Assembly: GCA_027032075.1 (NCBI GenBank)
Contig: JALVOC010000111.1
Span: 1-64,000 of the forward strand
Direction: 5' to 3'
From: Chromatiales bacterium
GTDB lineage: Bacteria > Pseudomonadota > Gammaproteobacteria > UBA6429 > Thiohalophilaceae
Length of the DNA stretch: 64,000 bases
Positions 43,953 to 53,216 of the stretch are shown in pieces. Position 1 is the stretch's first letter; each line of letters begins with the position of its first letter. A program made the position numbers and the translations under genes. The notes under the pieces are model-generated. The model did not search any database. It worked only from the letters and a program-made list of their open reading frames with translations, and had not been told where the DNA came from.

Positions 43953-44816
43953 ATGAACCTTATCACCATTTTATGCGCTCTCGCGGTTGAATTTTTTTAC
44001 AAACCCGTGCAGGAATTGCGCCGTTATGACTGGTTTCATCGCTATGCGGACATGGTGTATGCGAGGCTGGAGGGCCAGTCCTGGCGGGATGGGCCGGTGG
44101 GGGTGTTGCTGGTGATTGGCAGTGTGGTCTTCGCTGTCTGGCTGGTGAATGCCATGCTGGCCGGTGTCGCAGGATTCTTCAGTTTTCTCTTCGGCATTGT
44201 CGTGCTTGTTTTTACCCTCGGGCCGAAGGATTTGACCGGGGAAGTGGAGGATTACCAGGCGGCCGTCTCACGCGATGACAAAGAGGCGGCCTTTCTGTAC
44301 GCCTCCCGTATTCTCGGTTACGAACCCGATGTGTCACCTGCAGAGTTGGGGGAACACGTGCAGCAAGGGATATTGCTGGAAGCCAACAGCCGCGTCTTTG
44401 GCGTGCTGCTGTGGTTCATGCTGCTGGGTCCCGTCGGGGCGGCGTTGTTCCGCCTCAGCTGTGAACTCAAACAGCACCAGAGCCAGATCGAAAGCGGTTA
44501 TGCGGTGGCAAGCCGGAATCTGTTCCGTATTCTTGTCTGGTTGCCGGTACGTTTGTTGGTGATTGGTTTTGCCCTGGCGGGCAGTTTCGTGGATACCTTC
44601 AGCCGATGGGATTCCTTTGCGGATTTCTGGCAGGCTGACAGCGAAACCCTGTTGGTGGAAAGCGGTCTTGGTGCGGTGGCGCATGAGCCTGTCGGGCATG
44701 AAGAGGCGGGAGCCGATGAGGAAGCGATCAACCAGATGATGGCGCTGGTCAAACGCACCCTGCTGGTGTGGCTGGCGATCCTGGCGCTGTTGACCCTGAC
44801 CGGCTGGGTATTCTGA
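43953..44816 (+). CDS. ampE: AmpE-like inner membrane protein
   Basis: 287 residues with four or five membrane helices. It follows ampD as in enterobacteria, where AmpE is a membrane component of unclear mechanism linked to beta-lactamase induction. Motifs: CALAVEFFYKPVQELRRYDW, FTLGPKDLTGEVEDY, RVFGVLLWFMLLGPVGAALF and FRILVWLPVRLLVIGFALAG. The last two resemble stretches of CbiB encoded at 49474, showing the known distant relationship. Its context next to cobU is therefore worth noting, but length and ampD linkage favour AmpE. Confidence 0.88.
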   Translation: MNLITILCALAVEFFYKPVQELRRYDWFHRYADMVYARLEGQSWRDGPVGVLLVIGSVVFAVWLVNAMLAGVAGFFSFLFGIVVLVFTLGPKDLTGEVEDYQAAVSRDDKEAAFLYASRILGYEPDVSPAELGEHVQQGILLEANSRVFGVLLWFMLLGPVGAALFRLSCELKQHQSQIESGYAVASRNLFRILVWLPVRLLVIGFALAGSFVDTFSRWDSFADFWQADSETLLVESGLGAVAHEPVGHEEAGADEEAINQMMALVKRTLLVWLAILALLTLTGWVF

Positions 44817-44913
44817 GTCCCTGCGTGCGTTGCCTCATCTGTTTTTATGCGAGACTTGGCTTGCCGCCCCTTCCGAGGCAACGGTTCTGTTCCGTTTCTG
44901 TTCCCTGTTTGTC

Positions 44914-45423
44914 ATGAAAGAGCTGATCCTCGGAGGCGCCCGCTCGGGCAAAAGCGCATTGGCCGAACAACGTGCTGCCGCCATGGGTGGCACGGTGACG
45001 TATATCGCCACGGCGGTTGCAGGGGATGCCGAAATGGCGGCGCGGATAGAACATCACCGCAAGTGTCGTCCCGCTCACTGGCACGTGATCGAAGAACCGC
45101 TGCGGCTTGCCGGAGTGTTACAACAGCATGCGGTCCAGGGTGGGTGTCTGCTGGTGGACTGTCTTACCCTCTGGTTGAGCAATCTGCTGGCGGAAGGGGA
45201 GCCGCTGCTGCAACAGGAACAGGAAGCCCTGCTCACATGCCTGCCGGAACTTCCCGGCGATATCCTGCTGGTCAGTAATGAGGTTGGCATGGGAGTGGTG
45301 CCGCTGGGGGAATTGAGCCGTCAATTTGTCGATGAAGCGGGCCGCTTGCATCAACGCCTGGCGGCGGTCTGTGATCGGGTCACGCTGGTGGTGGCCGGGC
45401 TGGAACAACGATTGAAGGGGTAA
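44914..45423 (+). CDS. cobU: Adenosylcobinamide kinase/GTP guanylyltransferase (CobU)
   Basis: 169 residues. It phosphorylates adenosylcobinamide and converts it to adenosyl-GDP-cobinamide. The P-loop is LGGARSGKSALAE (5-17), the guanylylated histidine lies in IEHHRKCRPAHW, and LLVDCLTLWLSNLL and LVSNEVGMGVVP are family signatures. The ATG at 44914 is chosen because the frame upstream to 44830 is not conserved. First gene of the cobU-cobT-cobC-cobS run. Confidence 0.95.
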   Translation: MKELILGGARSGKSALAEQRAAAMGGTVTYIATAVAGDAEMAARIEHHRKCRPAHWHVIEEPLRLAGVLQQHAVQGGCLLVDCLTLWLSNLLAEGEPLLQQEQEALLTCLPELPGDILLVSNEVGMGVVPLGELSRQFVDEAGRLHQRLAAVCDRVTLVVAGLEQRLKG

Positions 45424-45433
45424 AAAAGCAACA

Positions 45434-46489
45434 ATGTCAGAAGATTGGTATACGCAGGCAGTCAAAACCATCGATAAAAACGTGCAGCAGCAAGCCGAGG
45501 CGCGCCAGGGTGAGCTGACCAAGCCTCCCGGCTCCCTGGGCAGGCTTGAAACTCTGGCAACACGGCTTGCCGGCATGCAGGGGAAGGTACAACCGCAGCT
45601 GGAAAAAATCCGTATCGTAGTCTTTGCCGCCGATCATGGCGTGGTGGCGGAGGGGGTTTCGGCTTTCCCCCAGGTCGTGACCACGGAGATGATTAAAAAC
45701 TTTGCCCGTGGGGGAGCTGCCATCAGTGTGCTGGCGGAACAGCTTGGCGCCGAGCTTGAAGTGGTGGATGTGGGTAGCGCGAATCCGCCGGGGGAGTTGC
45801 CGGGGGTGATCAGTGAGCGGATCGCCGCCGGAACGGCCAATTTCAGCAGGCAGCCGGCGATGACTGAAGAGCAGTGTCAGCGTGCGCTGGCGTCGGGCCG
45901 GGCGGCGGTGCAACGCGCCCTGGAGGCAGGAACACAATTGTTGATCGGTGGTGAGATGGGCATTGCCAACACCACTTCGGCTGCGGCGCTGGCGGCGGTC
46001 TGGCTCAATTGTCCGGCGGTGGAACTGGCAGGCCCCGGTACCGGTCTGGATGCGGCAGGCGTCACTCACAAGGCGAAAGTGATCGAGGCGGCGATCAAAA
46101 AACATCGCGGCCGGGTAGCCGGCTCCTTCGAGGTGCTGTGCAATTTCGGTGGTTTCGAGATCGCGGCGTTATGCGGTGCCTATCTCGCTGCCGCGCAGGC
46201 GGGATTACCCGTGTTGGTGGATGGTTTCATCAGCAGTGTCGCCGTGCTGGCGGCCTGCCGTTTCAATCCGGATGTTCGCAACTGGTGCTTCTTTGCACAC
46301 AATTCAGCCGAACCCGGCCATGCCCGGGTTTTGCAGGCATTGCGTGCCGAGCCCCTCGTGGATCTGGGAATGCGGCTTGGTGAGGGAAGCGGTGCCGCCG
46401 TGGCTGCCGGTATCCTGCGCAACGCCTGTGCCTTGCATGCCCGCATGGCGACCTTCAGTGAAGCCGGGGTCTCCACGGGTGAGGCATGA
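45434..46489 (+). CDS. cobT: Nicotinate-nucleotide-dimethylbenzimidazole phosphoribosyltransferase (CobT)
   Basis: 351 residues. It makes alpha-ribazole phosphate, the lower ligand nucleotide. KPPGSLGRLE (30-39), ADHGVVAEGVSAFP, GEMGIANTTSAAAL and the catalytic glutamate E317 in LGEGSGAA, at the same position as in the Salmonella enzyme, are all present. It starts 10 bp after cobU and ends one base before the cobC GTG. Confidence 0.96.
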   Translation: MSEDWYTQAVKTIDKNVQQQAEARQGELTKPPGSLGRLETLATRLAGMQGKVQPQLEKIRIVVFAADHGVVAEGVSAFPQVVTTEMIKNFARGGAAISVLAEQLGAELEVVDVGSANPPGELPGVISERIAAGTANFSRQPAMTEEQCQRALASGRAAVQRALEAGTQLLIGGEMGIANTTSAAALAAVWLNCPAVELAGPGTGLDAAGVTHKAKVIEAAIKKHRGRVAGSFEVLCNFGGFEIAALCGAYLAAAQAGLPVLVDGFISSVAVLAACRFNPDVRNWCFFAHNSAEPGHARVLQALRAEPLVDLGMRLGEGSGAAVAAGILRNACALHARMATFSEAGVSTGEA

Positions 46490-46490
46490 G

Positions 46491-47090
46491 GTGGTTACCA
46501 CCATCGATCTGATACGCCACGGCGAACCGCTTGGCGGAAAAAAATACCGCGGTCAGATCGATGATCCCCTCAGCGACAAAGGCTGGGAGCAAATGCGCCA
46601 GGCAGTCGGGGATCACCATCCCTGGAATCTCATTATCACTTCACCTCTGGCAAGGTGTTATGACTTTGCCGCCGAGTTGGGGCAGCGTCACGGGATTGAA
46701 GTGAAGGCGGACCCGCGTCTGATGGAGATCGGCTTTGGTGAGTGGGAGGGCCGCACGGCCGCGGAGCTGATGGAAGAGGATGCGGATCGCCTTTTTCGCT
46801 TCTGGCGCGATCCCCTGAATCATCCACCGCCGGGGGGTGAGCCTCTGCATCGATTCGCGGCGCGCATCATTGCTGCCTGGAACGATCTTCTGCAAAGCTA
46901 TGGCGGCAAGCACCTGTTGCTTGTCGGTCATGCCGGCATGATGCGCATGATCATTCGTCACGTGCTGGATATGCCTCTCGATCGTCTTTTCCGCATCCAG
47001 ATCGCCAATGCCGCCATCACCCGCATCCAGGTTGATGGTGAAGGGGAAGAGGCGTTACCCCGTCTGCTGTTTCATGACGGGCGTTTGTAA
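46491..47090 (+). CDS. cobC: Alpha-ribazole phosphatase-like histidine phosphatase (CobC)
   Basis: 199 residues of the phosphoglycerate mutase-like histidine phosphatase family. It removes phosphate from alpha-ribazole or adenosylcobalamin phosphate in nucleotide loop assembly. The catalytic histidine is in DLIRHGEP (residue 10), ITSPLARC and a glutamate in IGFGEWEGRTAAEL follow, and the second histidine is in LLVGHAGMMRM. I place the start at GTG 46491, just after the cobT stop; the open frame further upstream lies within cobT. Confidence 0.9.
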   Translation: MVTTIDLIRHGEPLGGKKYRGQIDDPLSDKGWEQMRQAVGDHHPWNLIITSPLARCYDFAAELGQRHGIEVKADPRLMEIGFGEWEGRTAAELMEEDADRLFRFWRDPLNHPPPGGEPLHRFAARIIAAWNDLLQSYGGKHLLLVGHAGMMRMIIRHVLDMPLDRLFRIQIANAAITRIQVDGEGEEALPRLLFHDGRL

Positions 47091-47113
47091 TGGGGTTTTG
47101 ATTCTGCAGAATC

Positions 47114-47878
47114 ATGAAGATGCTCGCTCCTTTTCTGATCGCGCTGCAATTTCTCACACGATTGCCGTTGCCGTGGCAGGTGCATCCCCAGGCGGAGGAT
47201 GCTGAAAAACAACTGGGGTATTCGGTTCTCTATTATCCCCTTGTTGGCCTGCTGATCGGTGGCTTGCTGATCGTGGTGGAAACCGTTCTTGCCGCCTTCG
47301 CAGACGGCACGGAACATCAGCTTGTGCAGGCGGCGGTCGTGCTGGCGGTCTGGGTGGGCATTACCGGCGCGCTGCATCTCGATGGCCTGGCAGACAGTGC
47401 CGATGCCTGGTTGGGTGGATTGGGCGACAGACAGCGCACGCTTGAGATCATGAAAGATCCCTACTGTGGCCCGGCCGGCGTGACCGCCGTGGTTGTGCTG
47501 CTGTTACTCAAGTTCGCGGCACTCACCGTATTACTGGCGCAAAGCTGGCAGATGATGCTGGTTGCACCTGTGATGGGCAGGGTTGCGGTGGTCGTTCTGT
47601 TTTTAACCACTCCCTATGTCCGCAAGGGTGGCATCGGTGCATCACAGGCGAGTCATTTGCCGCGGCAGGCTGCCTGGTGGGTGACGTTGCTTTCCCTCAT
47701 GCTGGCGCTCTGGTGGAGTGGGGGGCATGCGGTCACTGTTTTGGTGTTTACCGCCGGCGTCTGGTTCTGGCAACGCCGGCAGATGGTCACGCGGATCGGC
47801 GGAACTACGGGGGATACCGCCGGCGCGTTACTGGAGCTGATCGAAACAGCCGCCCTGACTGGATTGGCGATTTATTGA
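47114..47878 (+). CDS. cobS: Adenosylcobinamide-GDP ribazoletransferase (CobS)
   Basis: 254 residues with about six membrane helices. It joins GDP-cobinamide with alpha-ribazole at the inner membrane to complete the nucleotide loop. FLTRLPLPWQ near the start, HLDGLADSADAWLGG (the acidic metal site) and RTLEIMKDPYCGPAGV are the family motifs, and RIGGTTGDTAGALLELIE lies near the end. The start ATG at 47114 lies 23 bp after cobC. The next gene, cobQ, is convergent. Confidence 0.95.
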   Translation: MKMLAPFLIALQFLTRLPLPWQVHPQAEDAEKQLGYSVLYYPLVGLLIGGLLIVVETVLAAFADGTEHQLVQAAVVLAVWVGITGALHLDGLADSADAWLGGLGDRQRTLEIMKDPYCGPAGVTAVVVLLLLKFAALTVLLAQSWQMMLVAPVMGRVAVVVLFLTTPYVRKGGIGASQASHLPRQAAWWVTLLSLMLALWWSGGHAVTVLVFTAGVWFWQRRQMVTRIGGTTGDTAGALLELIETAALTGLAIY

Positions 47879-47980
47879 AAATCAAGGCCACCCGCCTGTA
47901 AACATCCTGCTGCCACCCGTGCGGAAGAGAGGCAATATCCGGATTCCTGCTGAGTGAGGCTGTGTTCCCGTTCGCGCTGC

Positions 47981-49429
47981 TCAGGAGACAAGCCGGTGTA
48001 ACAGTTCTGTGTCCAGATGCTGTTCAAGAGTGTCTGCCAGCCGGTCGATCTCCCCTTCACGAATGGCATGATAGTCGATGGCTTCCGCCTCACTGAGTCC
48101 CGCCCACTTCAGCAGCGCCGTACAGGCCGCTTGCGATTCGAACAGGCCGTGCAGATAGGTGCCCAGTATTTGTTCATCGGCGGAGAGCACGCCGTCGGTA
48201 CCGTTGTTTGTTCTGACCGCAGGTCGCTGAAGAGCCGGGCCGTGACTGATCCCCATATGGATCTCGTAGCCCGTCACCGCTGCGTGGTCCCATGGCAGAT
48301 GGCCTTCGACGCGGGTCAGCTGTTTCTCTTCTGCCAGGGTGGTTTCGAATTCCAGTAAACCCAGGCCGCGGGAGCTGCCTTTTCTGCCTTCCGTTCCCTC
48401 GGGATCATGTAGCCAGGTGCCCAGCATCTGAAAGCCGCCACAAATGCCGATCAACCTGCCGCCATAACGCAGGTGGCGTTGGATCACTTTTTCCCATCCC
48501 TGCTGGCGCAGCCATTGGAGATCATGTTGCACACTTTTGCTGCCTGGCAGAATGATCAGATCGGCTGTGGGAATGTCTTGCCCGGCGGGAATGTAGCGAA
48601 AGTCGATTTGCGGGTGCAGCCGCAGGGGATCGAAATCGGTGTGATTACTGATGCGTGGCAGTGCAGGCACAATCACCCTGAGTTTTGCCTGTTCGAGTTG
48701 TTGCGATGTCGTCAGGGCGTCTTCGGCCTCGAGATGGAATCCTTGCAGGTAGGGCAGCACCCCGATAACGGGCTTGCCGGTATGTCGTTGCAGCCACTCC
48801 AGTCCCGGTTGCAACAGGGTGATGTCACCGCGAAAACGATTGATGATGAAACCTTTCACCCGCCGGCATTCGGATGCAGACAACAGTTCCAGGGTGCCGA
48901 CCAGCTGGGCGAAGACGCCGCCACGATCGATATCGCCAACCAGAACGACCCCGCAGTCCACCTCTTCGGCAAAGCCCATGTTGGCGATATCCCGATCCCG
49001 CAGATTGATCTCTGCGGGACTGCCGGCGCCTTCGACCAGGATGGTGTCGTATTGCCCGGTCAGGCGTTGATAGGATGCCAGCACAGCCTGCATGGCCGTG
49101 GTTTTGTAATCATGATATTGCCGCGCATTCATTTCGCTCAGTGGTTTGCCGTGGATGATGATTTGCGCCCCGGTATCGGTGTTGGGTTTGAGGAGTACGG
49201 GATTCATGTCAGTGTGGGGTTCGAGGCCGGCGGCCTGGGCCTGTACCGCCTGGGCGCGGCCGATTTCGCCGCCATCGATGGTGACCGCACTGTTCAGCGC
49301 CATGTTTTGTGGTTTGAACGGCGCCACCTTGACGCCCCTTCGCTGCAGCAGACGGCACAGGCCGGTCACTACCGTGCTTTTTCCGGCGTCGGAAGTGGTG
49401 CCCTGGATCATCAGTGTGTGTGTTGTCAT
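47981..49429 (-). CDS. cobQ: Cobyric acid synthase (CobQ)
   Basis: 482 residues: an N-terminal DTBS-like ATP-binding domain ([38 protein letters not shown]) and a C-terminal glutamine amidotransferase domain with the cysteine nucleophile in [11 protein letters not shown] and [10 protein letters not shown] ahead of the catalytic histidine. It amidates side chains b, d, e and g of adenosylcobyrinic a,c-diamide. It is on the opposite strand from the other cob genes, starting only 44 bp from the cbiB start, so the two probably share a compact divergent promoter. Confidence 0.95.
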   Translation of the reverse strand: MTTHTLMIQGTTSDAGKSTVVTGLCRLLQRRGVKVAPFKPQNMALNSAVTIDGGEIGRAQAVQAQAAGLEPHTDMNPVLLKPNTDTGAQIIIHGKPLSEMNARQYHDYKTTAMQAVLASYQRLTGQYDTILVEGAGSPAEINLRDRDIANMGFAEEVDCGVVLVGDIDRGGVFAQLVGTLELLSASECRRVKGFIINRFRGDITLLQPGLEWLQRHTGKPVIGVLPYLQGFHLEAEDALTTSQQLEQAKLRVIVPALPRISNHTDFDPLRLHPQIDFRYIPAGQDIPTADLIILPGSKSVQHDLQWLRQQGWEKVIQRHLRYGGRLIGICGGFQMLGTWLHDPEGTEGRKGSSRGLGLLEFETTLAEEKQLTRVEGHLPWDHAAVTGYEIHMGISHGPALQRPAVRTNNGTDGVLSADEQILGTYLHGLFESQAACTALLKWAGLSEAEAIDYHAIREGEIDRLADTLEQHLDTELLHRLVS

Positions 49430-49473
49430 CTCAAATGGGGTCGTTGTTGCCGCAATGGGTTAAACTGGCCGCT

Positions 49474-50394
49474 ATGATAACGGTTCTGCATGTGATGATT
49501 GCGCTGTTCATCGATTTTTTATTCGGCGAGCCGCGCCGCTGGCATCCCCTGGCTGGCTTTGGCCGCCTGGCGGCGAGGCTGGAAGTGTGGTTATACGGTC
49601 CCGGGGGATTGAGTCGGGCGGCAAGGCGGTTTCGCGGTCTGCTGGCGTGGGGGGTGGCGGTGCTGCCCTTTGTCGCGCTCACGCTTTACCTCGGCACTAT
49701 CCCTTATCTTGACCATCTGGCAGCGGTACTGTTGCTGTATCTGGCAATCGGGAGAAAAAGCCTGGCACAACATGCGCGGGCTGTGGCCCGGGTTTTGCGG
49801 CAGGGGGATATCGCAGAGGCGCGGCGGCGGGTGGCCATGATGATCAGCCGTGAAACCGGCAAGATGGATGAGACAGCCGTAAGCCGGGCGGCCATCGAGT
49901 CGGTGCTGGAAAACGGTTCCGATGCCATTTTTGCGGCTCTCTTCTGGTTTCTGCTGTTGGGGGCGCCGGGGGTGGTGTTGTATCGTTTGAGCAACACGCT
50001 CGATGCCATGTGGGGATACCGCACCCCGCGTTATCGGGACTTTGGCTGGGCCGCGGCGCGCCTGGACGATGCACTCAACTGGATCCCTGCGCGTCTGACC
50101 GCGTTGGCCTATGCCCTGGTGGGCAATACACGCCTGGCCTGGCGATGCTGGCGAACGCAGGCAAACCAGTGGGAGGGTGAAAATCCCGGTGCCGTCATCG
50201 CCACGGGTGCGGGAGCATTGCAGTTATCACTGGGCGGGCCGGCCGTCTATCATGGCATGCGCAAATCACGTCCCTGGCTGGGTGCCGGAGCCCCCCCTTC
50301 TGCCGCCCACATCGAACAAAGCGTAAGGTTCGTCCAGCGGGCTTTATGGTTATGGCTGGGGGTGATAATGATTGGAGGATGGATGATTGCTTGA
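49474..50394 (+). CDS. cbiB: Adenosylcobinamide-phosphate synthase (CbiB)
   Basis: 306 residues, membrane protein. It attaches aminopropanol phosphate to adenosylcobyric acid. LFIDFLFGEPRRWHPLAGFG at the start, SRETGKMDETAVSRAAIESVLENGSDA, LFWFLLLGAPGVVLYRLSNTLDAMWGYR and LDDALNWIPARLTALAYAL are classic for CbiB/CobD. The ATG at 49474 fits the conserved N-terminus. Its 3' end overlaps the start of the threonine-phosphate decarboxylase gene by 8 bp, which links the two enzymes of the same step. Confidence 0.95.
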   Translation: MITVLHVMIALFIDFLFGEPRRWHPLAGFGRLAARLEVWLYGPGGLSRAARRFRGLLAWGVAVLPFVALTLYLGTIPYLDHLAAVLLLYLAIGRKSLAQHARAVARVLRQGDIAEARRRVAMMISRETGKMDETAVSRAAIESVLENGSDAIFAALFWFLLLGAPGVVLYRLSNTLDAMWGYRTPRYRDFGWAAARLDDALNWIPARLTALAYALVGNTRLAWRCWRTQANQWEGENPGAVIATGAGALQLSLGGPAVYHGMRKSRPWLGAGAPPSAAHIEQSVRFVQRALWLWLGVIMIGGWMIA

Positions 50395-51424
50395 GCATGG
50401 CGGTGATCTCGCTTCGGCCTCACGGCGGTGGGGGATTGCCATCGATGACTGGCTGGATCTCTCCACCGGCATCAATCCGAATGGCTGGCCGGTACCGGCG
50501 ATCAGCAGGGAACTGTGGCAGCGGTTGCCGCAGGGCGACGGCATGCTGGAAGAAGTGGCCAGAGAGTATTATGGCTGCCGGCAGTTGTTGCCGGTTGCCG
50601 GTTCGCAATGCGCCATCCAGTGGTTGCCTTATCTGCGGCCGCGTGGAAAAGTCGGAGTACTCGCACCAACCTATGCTGAGCATGCCGCTGCCTGGCGCCG
50701 TGCCGGCCACGAAGTGATCGAAGTACCGGTTTCAGACATCGAGCCGCTGCTTGAGACGCTGGATGTCGTGGTAGTGGTCAACCCGAACAATCCCACCGGG
50801 GAGGATATTGCGGCGGCAAAATTACTTGCCTGGCGGGAACGCCTTGCCGCGCACCATGGCTGGCTCGTTGTGGATGAGGCGTTCAGGGACGCCACGCCAC
50901 ATTTGAGCCTGGCAAAACAGAGTCATGAGGCAGGCCTGATCGTCTTACGTTCACTCGGCAAGTTCTTTGGTTTGGCCGGTGCACGTGTGGGGTTTGTTCT
51001 GGCGGCGGAAGAACTGCTGGCGCAGCTTTCGGCGCAAACCGGTCCCTGGCCACTGGCAGGGCCTGCCAGGTTCGTGGCCCAGACCGCTTTGCGGGATCTG
51101 CCGTGGCAGCGGCGCACGCGGCAGGAACTGGTGGCAAAGGCACAGCGGTTACGGATCCTGCTGAGTGGAAAGGGTTTGCAGGTGAACGGAGGTACCGCCT
51201 GTTTCCAGTGGTTGCGGAATGATGATGCGCTGGATATTTTTGAATCTCTGGCGGCGCTGGGTGTCTTGCTGCGTTATTTTCCTGCCGAACAGACCGGGCA
51301 GGCGGGTTTGCGCTTTGGTTTGCCCGGGAGTGAAGCCGACTGGCAGCGCCTGGAAGTGGCACTGGATATTGTCGCGGGCAGTGCAGTGACGGCACATGAT
51401 ATTTCTTCAATGACACCTGGGTAG
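50387..51424 (+). CDS. cobD: L-threonine-O-3-phosphate decarboxylase (CobD)
   Basis: 345 residues of the class I/II PLP aminotransferase fold. It produces (R)-1-amino-2-propanol phosphate for CbiB. LDLSTGINPNGWPVP, VVVNPNNPTGED and LVVDEAFRD are the cofactor motifs, and the PLP lysine lies in LRSLGKFFGLAGARVGF. The start is TTG at 50387 (GGAGGA about ten bases upstream), giving LLEHGGDLASAS, the usual N-terminus. A histidinol-phosphate aminotransferase is the main alternative, but neighbours and the HGGD start favour CobD. Confidence 0.92.
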   Translation: MLEHGGDLASASRRWGIAIDDWLDLSTGINPNGWPVPAISRELWQRLPQGDGMLEEVAREYYGCRQLLPVAGSQCAIQWLPYLRPRGKVGVLAPTYAEHAAAWRRAGHEVIEVPVSDIEPLLETLDVVVVVNPNNPTGEDIAAAKLLAWRERLAAHHGWLVVDEAFRDATPHLSLAKQSHEAGLIVLRSLGKFFGLAGARVGFVLAAEELLAQLSAQTGPWPLAGPARFVAQTALRDLPWQRRTRQELVAKAQRLRILLSGKGLQVNGGTACFQWLRNDDALDIFESLAALGVLLRYFPAEQTGQAGLRFGLPGSEADWQRLEVALDIVAGSAVTAHDISSMTPG

Positions 51425-51528
51425 ATTTTATCGGGGCTGCTTTATTTACCTTCAGTCTGAAAGTTTCGTTGCTGTCGTTCCCCTTACCATTGAATCCCAA
51501 TTAATTGAGAGTTTGCCGGAAACACGTC

Positions 51529-52413
51529 ATGCGTTTGGTCTTAGGTTGTTTGTTATCCCTCTTCGCCTCCCTTGCCGCATCCCAGGTTTCGGTTACCGAT
51601 GATGCGGGTAACGTCGTGCGCCTGGCGGCACCGGCGAAACGCATTATCAGTCTGGCACCCCATGCTACCGAAATTCTTTACGCCATCGGGGCGGGTGAGC
51701 GGATCGTCGGGGTGGTGGCGCACAGTGATTATCCGCCCGAGGCCAGGCGCCTGCCACAGGTCGGGGGCTACAATTCGGTGGATCTGGAAGCGATTCTGGC
51801 ATTGCAGCCGGATCTCGTGGTTGCCTGGCAAAGTGGTAACAATGCGTTGCAGTTGAACAAATTGCGGAAGTTGGGTTTATCCGTTTTTGTGAATGAGCCG
51901 CGCCACCTTGAGGATATTCCGAAAATCGCCGTACGCTTGGCGGAACTCGCCGGGGTTCGCCAACAAGGGGTGGCGTTTGCCGGGCAGTTCAACCGCAGGC
52001 TTCAGGATCTTAGGCAACGGTACGCAGGCCGCAAACCGGTCAGGCTGTTCTATGAGATATGGCGCCAGCCCTTGATCACCATCAATGGCAAGCATTTGAT
52101 GTCTGATGTGATGCGCCTCTGCGGAGCACGGAACGTTTTTGCCGACGTGCCGTCACTTGCTCCCAGTGTCAATGTGGAGGCGGTGTTGGCGGCGGCGCCG
52201 GAGATTATCGTGATCGGCGGCATGGCCGAAGAGCGGCAGGAATGGCTCGACGCCTGGCGGCGCTGGCGCGAGATACCGGCAGTGGAAGGTGAACAGCTTT
52301 ACTTTATCAACCCGGACATCATGCAACGCCACGGTCCGCGAATTCTGGAGGGTGCAGCCAGGCTGTGTCAGTTGGTGGAACAGGCGCGGCAGGCCCTTGG
52401 CGGGAAGCAATAA
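51529..52413 (+). CDS. btuF: Vitamin B12 periplasmic binding protein (BtuF-like)
   Basis: 294 residues with a signal peptide (MRLVLGCLLSLFASLAAS). It has a two-lobed binding fold: RIISLAPHATEILYAIGAGERIVGV and VGGYNSVDLEAILALQPDLVVAW are the class III corrinoid/siderophore type, and FYEIWRQPLITINGKHLMSDV is close to BtuF. It delivers B12 to a BtuCD permease. The ATPase at the right window edge may be the partner. The ATG at 51529 gives a normal signal peptide; a TTG at 51505 would add basic residues. Confidence 0.88.
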   Translation: MRLVLGCLLSLFASLAASQVSVTDDAGNVVRLAAPAKRIISLAPHATEILYAIGAGERIVGVVAHSDYPPEARRLPQVGGYNSVDLEAILALQPDLVVAWQSGNNALQLNKLRKLGLSVFVNEPRHLEDIPKIAVRLAELAGVRQQGVAFAGQFNRRLQDLRQRYAGRKPVRLFYEIWRQPLITINGKHLMSDVMRLCGARNVFADVPSLAPSVNVEAVLAAAPEIIVIGGMAEERQEWLDAWRRWREIPAVEGEQLYFINPDIMQRHGPRILEGAARLCQLVEQARQALGGKQ

Positions 52414-52445
52414 GATTTTGCACCGGCATGCGGAATCCGCCAGGG

Positions 52446-53216
52446 TCAGTTTTGTTGTTGTGCCTGGATCGCACGTAACCTGGGAACAGCCAGGCCGGCC
52501 TCGTCTGCCTGTTCGAGCGCACGTGCCAGCCTGGCAGGTGCGGAACGCCCCATGTTTTTGTGTTGCAAATCACCCTCGATCGCTTCCACCATGCCTTCGA
52601 TCAGTTTTTCCCGATCGAACTGGTGTCCGGTTAACCATTGCTGGATATCGATCACCTCATTGGCCACCTCACGTGCAAGCGCTTCGTTTTTAAACCACAA
52701 ATCATCCACCGTACCGCCAATAACCAGCCCGCAGATGTTGGTGGTGAGGATATAAACGTTCTTGCGTACCAGTTCGAATTCCAGCGCCTGTTCATTCTTC
52801 AGCTCCCAGGTGGGGATATCGAGCGTCGCCAGCGCGTTTTCCAGCAAGGGCGCTTGCGGTCCATACACAGGAGAGGGAACCAGCACTTTGTAATCCTGGC
52901 CTTTTTTCTTTTCAAACCAGACCGAGATCACAGTGGGGTTGGAAATAGCATGTTTCTGCCAGTCGCGCGGCAGAAGTTCGTTTTGCAACAATCCCAGGTG
53001 CCGAAGCCAGGAGGAGGGGATCTTTTCCAGCGTGGGGTGGAGGTCGTTTTCCCCCACGGCAACCAGCACCAGCCGGGGATCAGGGACCGCCCGGGCGATT
53101 TTGTGCATGTCGGTATGGCGTGTGACCGGGAAGACGGGGTGTCCGAGCCTCAGGAGACCGCGGGTGAAGACCCCACCCATTTCACCGATGCCCACTACGA
53201 TAAGGGGATCCTGCAT
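52446..53216 (-). CDS. Rossmann-fold protein of unknown function
   Basis: 256 residues, cytoplasmic. The N-terminus LIVVGIGEMGGVFTRGLLRLGHPV is a dinucleotide-binding beta-alpha-beta with GxGxMG, and the C-terminal 110 residues are helical (VRKNVYILTTNICGLVIGG, ALAREVANEVIDIQQWLTG). The architecture recalls ketopantoate reductase/6-phosphogluconate dehydrogenase-type enzymes, but I see no catalytic signature that would name it. AAGGAAA lies nine bases before the ATG. A perfect FNR-type box lies 56 bp upstream, so expression may depend on oxygen. Confidence 0.7.
   Translation of the reverse strand: MQDPLIVVGIGEMGGVFTRGLLRLGHPVFPVTRHTDMHKIARAVPDPRLVLVAVGENDLHPTLEKIPSSWLRHLGLLQNELLPRDWQKHAISNPTVISVWFEKKKGQDYKVLVPSPVYGPQAPLLENALATLDIPTWELKNEQALEFELVRKNVYILTTNICGLVIGGTVDDLWFKNEALAREVANEVIDIQQWLTGHQFDREKLIEGMVEAIEGDLQHKNMGRSAPARLARALEQADEAGLAVPRLRAIQAQQQN

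Noticed and set aside
47879-47980. Possible second cobalamin riboswitch between cobS and cobQ
   Set aside because: The segment lies between two 3' ends and lacks the conserved B12-box and the GCCCCCGCAACGG-type core.
48473-49477. 334-codon plus-strand frame across cobQ
   Set aside because: Antisense to cobQ, which has complete ATP-binding and amidotransferase motifs.
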